Origin: Occallatibacter sp.
GTDB taxonomy: Bacteria; Acidobacteriota; Terriglobia; Terriglobales; Acidobacteriaceae
NCBI GenBank assembly: GCA_031296215.1
Contig: JARLGE010000173.1
Coordinates: 1 to 40,870, forward strand
Direction: 5' to 3'
Length of the DNA stretch: 40,870 nt
The notes below the pieces were generated by a model. The model had not been told where the DNA came from. It made no database searches and saw only the letters and a program-made list of their open reading frames with translations. Numbering within the stretch: position 1 is the first letter of the stretch; the number at the start of each line of letters is the position of its first letter. The position numbers were made by a program, and so were the translations under genes. Shown here in pieces: positions 34,888 through 40,870 of this stretch.

Positions 34888-36375
34888 TCATTGCCCCTCG
34901 GCCGCGGCCGGTGCCGGACGGTTGCTGGAAGGTGCGCTTTCGTTCAGCGCGGTGTCGTGATCGGCCGCGCGCCTCTTGTCTTTTTCCGCCTTGGCGCGCG
35001 CGGCCTTCGCCTTTGCCGCGTGCTCGTGCGCCGCGCGCTGCCGCGCCGCCAACTCCTCGATCTTCACGGCCTTCTTCGCTGAAGTCTTTGGCTTGCTCGC
35101 GGCTGCCTGCTTCAATGTTGCTGGCTTGACCGTTGCTGGCTTGACCGTCGCCTGGTTGACCACCGCCGGCTTCCCTGCCCCGTTGACCGCGCTGGCGCTG
35201 GCCGCCGGCTTGCTCACGCTAGCCGTGGGCTTGTTCGACTCGGCCTTGCTCGCGCTCGTGTCGGCCGCCGCGGCGCTGGCAATCCCCGCGGCCGAAGGCT
35301 TGCCTGCCGTTGCGGCGTCGGCGGTTGCCGCGGGCGCGCCCGGCCCGTCCACCGCCGCGGCAACCGCGTCGGTCCCCGGCGTCATCTCCAGCACCACCTG
35401 GCTCTCGTAGCGCAGATCCACCGCCGCCAGCTTCGGATACTGCTGCCGCCACTCCGCGATGTGCGCCTTGTAGCGCTGGTAGCGCTCCAGAAAACGATCG
35501 TCCCCAAAATGCGCCAGGATGTCCGTGCCCTGCTCAGGCATCAATACGCGGGCATCCTGCGCATCGGTCAAATCGATCTCGGAGAGTTGTTCTGAGATGT
35601 GCTGGCCGTTCGCGTCCAGCTCTCCCAGCAGCCGCCCGTAAATCGCCATGCGCATCCTGCGCTGCGCGAGGGTCTCCTTGGCGTCAACGCCCGTCACCAC
35701 CGGGAACGAGTAGCTGTGCTGCGCCATCATGGCCGCGGGCATGGTCAGCAGCACGCCCTCCTTGTCGACTAAACCAATTTGCTGGCCCTGGCGCACAAAC
35801 GCCACCGGCTGCCGCTCCACCACCGAGACGCGAATCTGGTCGGGTAGCAGGCGCATCACCGTTGCGCGCTCAATCCAGGGGATCGCTTCCAGTTGCTTGC
35901 GCCGCTCGCCCAGTGGAACAAAGAAAATGTTGCGCCCGATGTCTTCGCCGAACACGGGAAGCATCTGCGCGCGCCGCACCTCGGTCAGCCCCACCGCCTC
36001 AATGTTGCCGGCCCCGGCGATGCGGAAGCGCGCGTCTCTGCTCAGATAGGTCTTCAGAGCCAGCGCGCCTGCCGTCAGCCCTCCCAGCACAAGCAGCGCA
36101 CCCAGGCCCAGAAGCACGCGCCCCACCCTCGACGCCGGACGCCACCATGGCCCCCGCGGCGCGCTGAACTTGTCCTTGCCGCGCCGCCCATCCCCCGACC
36201 GCCCATCCATGGACGAGAGATCCTCATCGTCCGGGTCTCGCATCTCCAGCGGCATGCCCGGAAGTGCGCGCCCGTTCGGGGGCACACCGGTCTGCACGCG
36301 CCGAAAGCGGGATTCGCCGGGCGTTTCATCCTCGAAAATCAGAGGCCGGGATTGGTTTCTTCCTTGGTTATTCAC
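34888..36375 (-). CDS. ftsQ: Cell division protein FtsQ with long Ala/Lys-rich C-terminal tail
   Basis: The product has 495 residues; E. coli FtsQ has 276. A cytoplasmic N-terminus (about 1-85) precedes one transmembrane helix (86-107), a POTRA domain (about 117-190, 'RFRIAGAGNIEAVGLTEVRR', 'IPWIERATVMRLLPDQIRV') and the FtsQ beta domain to about 335. The remaining 160 residues are low-complexity Ala/Lys/Ser/Pro, with short repeats such as 'TVKPATVKPATLKQ', and a charged helix near 440-475. FtsQ links the early ring to FtsB/FtsL. The start is GTG at 36373-36375. The long basic tail is predicted to lie in the periplasm and may touch peptidoglycan. Confidence 0.92.
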   Translation of the reverse strand: MNNQGRNQSRPLIFEDETPGESRFRRVQTGVPPNGRALPGMPLEMRDPDDEDLSSMDGRSGDGRRGKDKFSAPRGPWWRPASRVGRVLLGLGALLVLGGLTAGALALKTYLSRDARFRIAGAGNIEAVGLTEVRRAQMLPVFGEDIGRNIFFVPLGERRKQLEAIPWIERATVMRLLPDQIRVSVVERQPVAFVRQGQQIGLVDKEGVLLTMPAAMMAQHSYSFPVVTGVDAKETLAQRRMRMAIYGRLLGELDANGQHISEQLSEIDLTDAQDARVLMPEQGTDILAHFGDDRFLERYQRYKAHIAEWRQQYPKLAAVDLRYESQVVLEMTPGTDAVAAAVDGPGAPAATADAATAGKPSAAGIASAAAADTSASKAESNKPTASVSKPAASASAVNGAGKPAVVNQATVKPATVKPATLKQAAASKPKTSAKKAVKIEELAARQRAAHEHAAKAKAARAKAEKDKRRAADHDTALNESAPSSNRPAPAAAEGQ

Positions 36376-36472
36376 GCCTGAGCAGGGTCGTGAGAGCCGC
36401 CAGCTTTCAATATAGCCCGCGCTCTATTGGCCTTTTTCCGCATTGCGCCCAGAGGAACCCAGCTCGTTACGT

Positions 36473-36493
36473 GCTGTCTCGTTTCGAGACAGC
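36473..36493. repeat. Perfect 9-bp hairpin between ftsQ and the toxin gene
   Basis: GCTGTCTCG, a TTT loop and CGAGACAGC. There is no U-run. It lies in the 259-base divergent region between the ftsQ start and the toxin gene and may mark the edge of inserted DNA. Confidence 0.6.
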
Positions 36494-36599
36494 GGGCTGG
36501 GGACAGGAGTCCGGGACTACTGTCGTTTCGGTCCTCCGGCGACGATTCCTCTCGCAAGCGGATTCACAAGATTGGGCACTAAGTGAAAGACACCCCTTC

Positions 36600-36628
36600 T
36601 TGACAGTTATTCGTTTATAAACGACAAT
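36600..36628 (+). promoter_or_regulatory. Promoter with embedded palindromic operator for the toxin-antitoxin pair
   Basis: TTGACA (36600-36605) and GACAAT (36623-36628) are separated by 17 bases. The perfect palindrome CGTTTATAAACG (36612-36623) lies within the spacer and touches the -10. A repressor bound there would block RNA polymerase, as expected for antitoxin autoregulation. The predicted transcription start, about seven bases after the -10, falls at or next to the toxin's GTG codon (36635), so the message may be leaderless. Confidence 0.7.
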
Positions 36629-36634
36629 CAGAGT

Positions 36635-36961
36635 GTGTACGAGATTCGCCATTACCTGACGAGCGATGAAAGAGACGTCTTCATGGAATGGCGCCGCCAG
36701 CTCCGCGACACGACGGCCAAGATTGATGTTGACCGCAGAATCAGCCGGATGGAATTGGGCAACTTCGGCGATCACAAGTTTTGCCGCGATGGAGTTTGGG
36801 AACTTCGTATCGACATCGGGCCGGGTTGTCGAGTGTATTATGCCGTCGCCGGAACTCAATTGGTTCTGCTGCTGTGCGGGGGCGACAAGCGAACGCAGGA
36901 TCGGGATATCGACCGAGCCTGTGAATACTGGCTTGACTGGCAGGGGAGGAAAAAGCAATGA
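36635..36961 (+). CDS. RelE/ParE-superfamily toxin (HigB/Gp49-like)
   Basis: The product has 108 residues from a GTG start. The sequence 'KIDVDRRISRMELGNFGDHK', 'VWELRIDIGPGCRVYYA' and 'LLLCGGDKRTQDRDIDRACE' matches the addiction-module killer family related to phage Gp49 and HigB. Members of the wider superfamily are mRNA interferases acting at the ribosome. The stop overlaps the next ATG as ATGA, giving the toxin-first gene order usual for HigBA-like systems. The base composition looks lower in GC than ftsQ and murC, consistent with transfer. Toxicity is inferred from family only. Confidence 0.9.
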   Translation: MYEIRHYLTSDERDVFMEWRRQLRDTTAKIDVDRRISRMELGNFGDHKFCRDGVWELRIDIGPGCRVYYAVAGTQLVLLLCGGDKRTQDRDIDRACEYWLDWQGRKKQ

Positions 36962-37257
36962 GAGACAGAACCCACGACGAAGCCATGACGGAGTTGTTCA
37001 AGGAGGATCCGGCCTATGCGCTCGAACTGCTGAACAGCATTCTCGAAGATGGCGAACAGGCTGAACTTCTCATCGCCTTGCGCCAGATGACGAAGGCCTT
37101 TGGCGGCGTGCAATCCGTGGCGGAAAAGGCGAACCTGAACCCGACGCAGCTCTACCGAACATTGTCCGAACAGGGAAACCCCGAGCTCCGCAGCCTGTCG
37201 GCCATTCTCAAAGCGATGGGCCTGCGCCTTGCCGTCGAGCGTGTCCACGCCGCCTGA
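36958..37257 (+). CDS. HigA-like antitoxin with helix-turn-helix
   Basis: The product has 99 residues. The N-terminal half ('EAMTELFKEDPAYALELLNS') is followed by a helix-turn-helix 'MTKAFGGVQSVAEKANLNPT' and 'LYRTLSEQGNPELRSLSAIL', the pattern of addiction-module antitoxins paired with Gp49-like toxins. It should neutralise the upstream toxin and repress the shared promoter, probably through the palindrome at 36612-36623. Its ATG overlaps the toxin stop by four bases, so it relies on translational coupling. The gene ends 14 bases before a degenerate copy of repeat A. Confidence 0.9.
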   Translation: MRDRTHDEAMTELFKEDPAYALELLNSILEDGEQAELLIALRQMTKAFGGVQSVAEKANLNPTQLYRTLSEQGNPELRSLSAILKAMGLRLAVERVHAA

Positions 37258-37270
37258 ATCGGTGATCTCC

Positions 37271-37304
37271 GGGTGCCCCAGGGTCTTGCTTTTGCGACCT
37301 GAGA
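37271..37304. repeat. Palindromic repeat A (degenerate copy)
   Basis: GGGTGCCCCAGGGTC, TTGCTTTTGC, GACCTGAGAC: the family A pattern with mismatches in the stem. It sits between the antitoxin gene and the cyanophycinase-like gene. Confidence 0.65.
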
Positions 37305-37332
37305 CTCACTTCCGATGCACTACGCTAGATTC

Positions 37333-38373
37333 ATGCCCCGCCCGCGCCTGCTGCTCTTCGCTCTGCTCTCGCTCGCCGTCGCCGCTTCCGCCCAAACCGC
37401 CCCCGCCTATCGCTACTTCCGCGCCGGCAACCCCGCCAACATAGCAGCCACTCCCCGCCCCGGCTACGCGCTCATGGGCGGCGGCGCCGATCTCGACGAA
37501 GCCTTCCGCTTCCTCTGCGACCGCGCTGGCGGGGGCGACCTGCTGGTGCTGCGCGCCACCGGCGACAACGAATACAACGGCTACATCCAGAAGCTCTGCA
37601 CCCTCAACTCCGTCGCCACCCTCGTCATCCCCAACCGCGAAGCGGCCCTCGATCCCTTTGTTGCCCAGGCCATCGCTCACGCCTCGGCCCTGTTCATCTC
37701 CGGCGGCGACCAGGCCAACTACATCAACTTCTGGCAGGGCACTCCCGTGCAATCAGCCCTCAACAACGCCATCCGCCGCGGCGTGCCTCTGGGAGGAACA
37801 AGCGCCGGTCTCGCAGTGATGGGCGAGTACGCCTACACCGCGCAGGGCGACAAGCCCGACGACCCCAACCTCGACGGCAAGACCGCCATGGCCGATCCAT
37901 TCGGCCCGCGCATCACTCTCAATCGCGACTTCCTCGAGATTCCGATTCTGAAAGGGATCATCGCCGACACCCACTTCGCCAAGCGCAATCGCATGGGCCG
38001 GCTGCTGGTGTTCCTGGCGCGCCTCAATGAACCGGACGGCAAGCCGCTGCCGCCGCCCGGGATGGGCATCCGCGGCATCGGCGTGGAGCAGGGCGCGGCC
38101 GTTTTGCTGGAACCGGACGGCAAGGCCGCTGTCGCCGGTCACGGCAACGCCTATTTCGTCGAAGCGCCAGGCGCATCCAGCATGATGGTTGGAGGCAGGT
38201 TTGGCGTCATGGCGTCAAACAAGCCGCTGACCTTCGGCCCATACGAAATACAGAAGGTCGCACCCGGCCACACCTTCAACCTGCCAACCTGGACCGGCGA
38301 TGCAACCCAATACAAACTCTCCGTCGAATCCGGCGTCGTCCACTCCACGCAGCCCGGCGGCGGGCTCTACTGA
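37333..38373 (+). CDS. Exported cyanophycinase-like peptidase (S51 family)
   Basis: The product has 346 residues with a signal peptide (about 1-20, 'LLLFALLSLAVAASAQ'). The S51 motifs are visible: 'YALMGGGADLDEAF', 'ALFISGGDQANYINFW', and the nucleophile serine in PLGGTSAGLAVMGEYAY. Cyanophycinases cut cyanophycin (poly-Asp with Arg side chains) to dipeptides; exported forms let bacteria feed on it outside the cell. No cyanophycin synthetase is in the window, so a scavenging role, or another beta-aspartyl peptide substrate, is plausible. ATG at 37333 is preferred because the signal peptide then starts at once; an upstream in-frame ATG adds six residues. It converges on the methyltransferase gene with six bases between them. 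Confidence 0.87.
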   Translation: MPRPRLLLFALLSLAVAASAQTAPAYRYFRAGNPANIAATPRPGYALMGGGADLDEAFRFLCDRAGGGDLLVLRATGDNEYNGYIQKLCTLNSVATLVIPNREAALDPFVAQAIAHASALFISGGDQANYINFWQGTPVQSALNNAIRRGVPLGGTSAGLAVMGEYAYTAQGDKPDDPNLDGKTAMADPFGPRITLNRDFLEIPILKGIIADTHFAKRNRMGRLLVFLARLNEPDGKPLPPPGMGIRGIGVEQGAAVLLEPDGKAAVAGHGNAYFVEAPGASSMMVGGRFGVMASNKPLTFGPYEIQKVAPGHTFNLPTWTGDATQYKLSVESGVVHSTQPGGGLY

Positions 38374-38379
38374 GGCGCC

Positions 38380-38991
38380 TCACCTTCTCCGCTTGCGCAG
38401 CACCCAGGTGGTCATGCAGCGGTAATCCTGCACGATCGTCGTCTTCAGCGGGTCAACCAGCACCGCGTTCAGCTCTTCGGTCAAGTCGACCAGCATCTGT
38501 TGATCGACCAGGAACCACTCCGAGCCGTCGCCGATGCGGTGGATGTTGCCGCGCAGCCGCTCAAAGTCCATCCCGATCCGCGAGCCCAGCCGGCAGAACA
38601 GCAGCCCGCCCGGCTTCAACACCCGCCACATCCCCGCCAGCATGGCGTGAAAGTGCTCATCGTCCCGCGCAAAGTGAAGCACCGCGCTCGACAGCACCAC
38701 GTCTGCAATCGAGTCCGGCCACGGCATCTCCTCGATCGCGCCAACCTGGAAATTCTCCTCGGGCAATCCGGTCTCGAGCGATGCAGACAACTGGCGCACG
38801 TGCTCCACACCCTCGGCATTCTGGTCAATCGCAAACACCTCGCAGCCCTGCCGCAGCAGATGCACCAGGTTGCGCCCGTAGCCGCAGCCGGCGTCCACCA
38901 CGGTCATGCCGGGCTCGATGTTGCCGCGCAGAATCTGATCGAACACATAAATGTCGATCTGCCCGAACTGCTCTTGAATGCTCAACGGCAA
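38380..38991 (-). CDS. Class I SAM-dependent methyltransferase
   Basis: The product has 203 residues. Motif I 'TVVDAGCGYGRNLVHLL' (about 30-46), an acidic motif II 'VFAIDQNAEGVEHVR', motif post-I 'ADVVLSSAVLHFARDDEHF', and 'MWRVLKPGGLLFCRLGSRIG' are those of Rossmann-fold methyltransferases of the Methyltransf_11/UbiE-like type. The substrate cannot be inferred from sequence or neighbours. It is probably cytoplasmic. It is transcribed toward the cyanophycinase-like gene, and its upstream side carries repeats B and A before the murC stop. Confidence 0.87.
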   Translation of the reverse strand: MPLSIQEQFGQIDIYVFDQILRGNIEPGMTVVDAGCGYGRNLVHLLRQGCEVFAIDQNAEGVEHVRQLSASLETGLPEENFQVGAIEEMPWPDSIADVVLSSAVLHFARDDEHFHAMLAGMWRVLKPGGLLFCRLGSRIGMDFERLRGNIHRIGDGSEWFLVDQQMLVDLTEELNAVLVDPLKTTIVQDYRCMTTWVLRKRRR

Positions 38992-39024
38992 TGCGACCCC
39001 ATCCTTAACTTGGTTGCATAAACC

Positions 39025-39094
39025 AAGCTTTGAAAGGGCACGGCTTTAGCCGTGCCGCAGAAAACCCAAATAATCTGGGCTTTAGCCCCGGAAG
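39025..39094. repeat. Dispersed intergenic repeat, type B (copy 2)
   Basis: TTTGAAAGGGCACGG, a TTTA centre, CCGTGCCG, then a spacer and GGGCTTTAGCCCCGG. Same layout as 2827-2894. Confidence 0.8.
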
Positions 39095-39119
39095 AGCGCT
39101 TTACAAAACCTCCGCGCCG

Positions 39120-39160
39120 GGTGCCCCAGGTCTCGATTTTGAGACCTGGAAAACCACAAA
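39120..39160. repeat. Palindromic repeat A (copy near murC)
   Basis: CCAGGTCTC (39126-39134) and GAGACCTGG (39141-39149) form a 9-bp stem with loop GATTTT, preceded by GGGTGCC and followed by AAAACCACAAA, as in the metH copy. It begins about 28 bases beyond the murC stop. Confidence 0.85.
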
Positions 39161-39177
39161 ACTACGCGGTCTTGGTG

Positions 39178-40587
39178 CTAGTTTTCCCGGTGCGCATCCA
39201 CCGCCTCGACCGCCGCCTTCCAATCCGCCTCCAGCGCGTTGAGAATCTGCGGAGCCAGTTGGCTCACATTGCCCGCGCCCAGCGTCAGAATCAGGTCGCC
39301 CTCGCTTGCCGAGGAGACCACGCCAGCTACCGCTGCCGCAAAATCGGAAGCGTACAGAGTTTGTGGCCCTTCGACGCGAGCCGCCAGCGCCTCCGCCGTT
39401 ACGCCCGGAATCGGCTCTTCGCTGGCCGCGTAGATGGGTAGCACGGTCACCGTGTCCGCATCTCCAAATGCGCCGGCGAACTGGTCCAAAAGATCAAGAG
39501 TTCGGGAGAACCGGTGCGGCTGAAAAACAACGTGAATGCGCTTGTAGCCGCACTCCCGCGCGGCGGCCAGGGTGGCGCGAATCTCCGTGGGGTGGTGCCC
39601 GTAGTCGTCCACCACCGCAACCCCACGCGCCTGCCCGCGCAACTGGAAGCGCCGGTCCACGCCGCGAAAACGGCTCAGCCCCTCGGCGATCTTGTCCGCC
39701 GGCACCCCAAGCTGGCGCGCAATGGCCACCGCCGCCGTCGCGTTCAGCACGTTGTGCCGTCCCGGCACATGCAGCTCGAACGGCCCCAGTGGCCCCTCGG
39801 CCGTGTGCACCAGGAAGCGCGCGAAACGCCCCTCGATGGCCCCCAGAAACTCCAGCCGGTAATCGGCCTCGGCGGCAACGCCATACGTGAAGACGCGCCG
39901 CCGCGCCCGCGGCAAAATCCCCTTCAGCAGCGCGTTGTCCACGCACGCCGTCACCGCTCCGTAGAACGGCACCTTGTCCATGAAGTCGAGAAAGGCTCTC
40001 TCCACGTCGGCCATGTCGCGGTAGCAGTCCATGTGCTCGCGGTCCAGGTTGGTCACCACCGCCAGAATCGGCGACAGCTTCAGGAACGACCGGTCGCTCT
40101 CGTCGGCCTCGGCCACCAGGTACTGCGTCGTCCCCAACCGCGCATTCGATCCCAGCGCGTCCACCCGCCCCCCCACCACCACCGTCGGGTCCAAGCCGCC
40201 CGCGGCCAGCACCGACGCCACCATCGACGTGGTAGTCGTCTTGCCGTGCATCCCCGCGATGGCAATGCCATACTTCAGCCGCATCAGCTCGGCCAGCATC
40301 TCCGCCCGCTGGATCACCGGAATCTTGTGCGCGTGCGCCTCCAGCACCTCAGGATTGAGCGGGCTCACCGCCGAGCTGGTCACCACCACCGTGGCGCCGG
40401 CCACGTGACTCGCGTCGTGGCCCTCGTAAATCGTGGCGCCCAGGCTGGCCAGCCGGTCCGTTACCGGCCCCCGCCGAAGATCCGAGCCCGACACCCGGAT
40501 CCCCAGGTTGAGCAGGATCTCGGCAATCCCGCTCATGCCGATGCCGCCGATTCCGATGAAGTGCGCGTGCTGGGAAGTAGTAAACAT
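39178..40587 (-). CDS. murC: UDP-N-acetylmuramate-L-alanine ligase MurC
   Basis: The product has 469 residues, normal for MurC. It adds L-alanine to UDP-N-acetylmuramate with ATP, the first peptide step of peptidoglycan synthesis, in the cytoplasm. Visible motifs are the N-terminal 'FIGIGGIGMSGIAEILLNLG', the ATP loop 'GMHGKTTTTSM' (about 105-115), 'EADESDRSFL', 'VPGRHNVLNATAA' and 'VVDDYGHHPTEI', all diagnostic for the Mur ligase family and MurC in particular. The ATG at 40585-40587 has GGAG about ten bases upstream; an ATG 24 bases earlier is possible. In many bacteria it directly precedes ftsQ; here about 2.8 kb intervenes. Confidence 0.97.
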   Translation of the reverse strand: MFTTSQHAHFIGIGGIGMSGIAEILLNLGIRVSGSDLRRGPVTDRLASLGATIYEGHDASHVAGATVVVTSSAVSPLNPEVLEAHAHKIPVIQRAEMLAELMRLKYGIAIAGMHGKTTTTSMVASVLAAGGLDPTVVVGGRVDALGSNARLGTTQYLVAEADESDRSFLKLSPILAVVTNLDREHMDCYRDMADVERAFLDFMDKVPFYGAVTACVDNALLKGILPRARRRVFTYGVAAEADYRLEFLGAIEGRFARFLVHTAEGPLGPFELHVPGRHNVLNATAAVAIARQLGVPADKIAEGLSRFRGVDRRFQLRGQARGVAVVDDYGHHPTEIRATLAAARECGYKRIHVVFQPHRFSRTLDLLDQFAGAFGDADTVTVLPIYAASEEPIPGVTAEALAARVEGPQTLYASDFAAAVAGVVSSASEGDLILTLGAGNVSQLAPQILNALEADWKAAVEAVDAHREN

Positions 40588-40835
40588 GGAGGCGAAACTC
40601 CAATGTACCATTGGCGCGGCGAGAGGGCCGTGCGGTACTCAAAACAGCGCCATAAACCCCATTCTTCGAGAAAGTTGCGGCAGTTTATTTTCTCGCGCCG
40701 CCCGCAACCTTTCCCTCAAACCTCTGTTGAATCAGTACATAACCGGCTTGACCGCGGAGGCAGCACAAACCAAGCCTCAGAGCGGAAAGAAGCCGGGCCG
40801 AGCCTCGCACGTTGGCCGGCTGGAGGGAAGGGGTT
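40588..40835. other. Divergent intergenic region between murC and the right-edge gene
   Basis: These 248 bases separate murC (minus) from a plus-strand start. No gene is supported. Moderately AT-rich stretches near 40655-40700 and 40725-40745 may hold the divergent promoters, but no clear pair of elements was identified. Confidence 0.4.
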
Positions 40836-40870
40836 ATGGGCAGCATGAAGAATTGGATGTTGGGTGCGGC
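40836..40870 (+). CDS. 5' end of a plus-strand gene, possible exported protein
   Basis: ATG at 40836 is preceded by a purine-rich GGAGGGAAGGGG at good spacing, and the frame reads MGSMKNWMLGA to the edge. A second ATG at 40845 gives MKNWMLGA, which looks like the start of a signal peptide. Too little is visible to name it. Confidence 0.5.
   Translation, partial: MGSMKNWMLGA

Overview
The window looks like a chromosomal stretch of an acidobacterium, probably class Terriglobia. This is inferred from the protein set: GC-rich genes, many secreted proteins of unknown function, a beta-propeller protein, a haem/copper/TPR protein beside a redoxin, and short dispersed palindromes between genes. No rRNA, tRNA, CRISPR array, prophage or intact insertion sequence was recognised. 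Most genes lie on the minus strand.

Layout. 1-4760: 5' end of a DUF255 thioredoxin-fold protein, a thioredoxin-type glutathione peroxidase, a small membrane protein, an M20 peptidase, and a plus-strand olsB/olsA-like acyltransferase pair that suggests ornithine lipid synthesis. 4920-8234: minus-strand operon of alpha/beta hydrolase, glycerate 2-kinase and a LacI-type regulator; the 88 bases before the regulator can form a pseudoknot. 8496-10038: a ThiS/MoaD-like sulfur carrier overlapping a divergent threonine-synthase-like enzyme. 10444-13734: a GH16 lipoprotein, a HEAT-repeat protein and a small membrane protein. 13878-20049: cobalamin-dependent methionine synthase and a membrane diguanylate cyclase with a periplasmic sensor region.

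20410-27374: a lone nuoI-type ferredoxin subunit, divergent from a secreted Met-rich protein with a sulfite-oxidase-like fold; a decayed Gln/Pro-rich gene; two secreted proteins; and an operon of a redoxin and a protein joining cytochrome c, a PHM-type copper monooxygenase core and TPRs. All six expected copper ligands are present in that protein. 27454-30239: a UbiD decarboxylase whose last 21 codons are duplicated across a palindromic repeat, and a DedA-rhodanese fusion. 30447-40587: a secreted penicillin-binding transpeptidase, then ftsZ, ftsA, ftsQ and murC. The ftsQ-murC link is broken by about 2.8 kb holding a HigBA-like toxin-antitoxin pair, a cyanophycinase-like peptidase and a methyltransferase. 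The 5' end of a plus-strand gene begins at the right edge.

Best leads for undescribed biology are the redoxin plus copper/haem/TPR operon, the sulfur carrier with its threonine-synthase-like partner, the pseudoknot-like leader before the LacI gene, and the palindromic repeat family with the duplicated ubiD tail. All assignments were read by eye from sequence; no database search was run.
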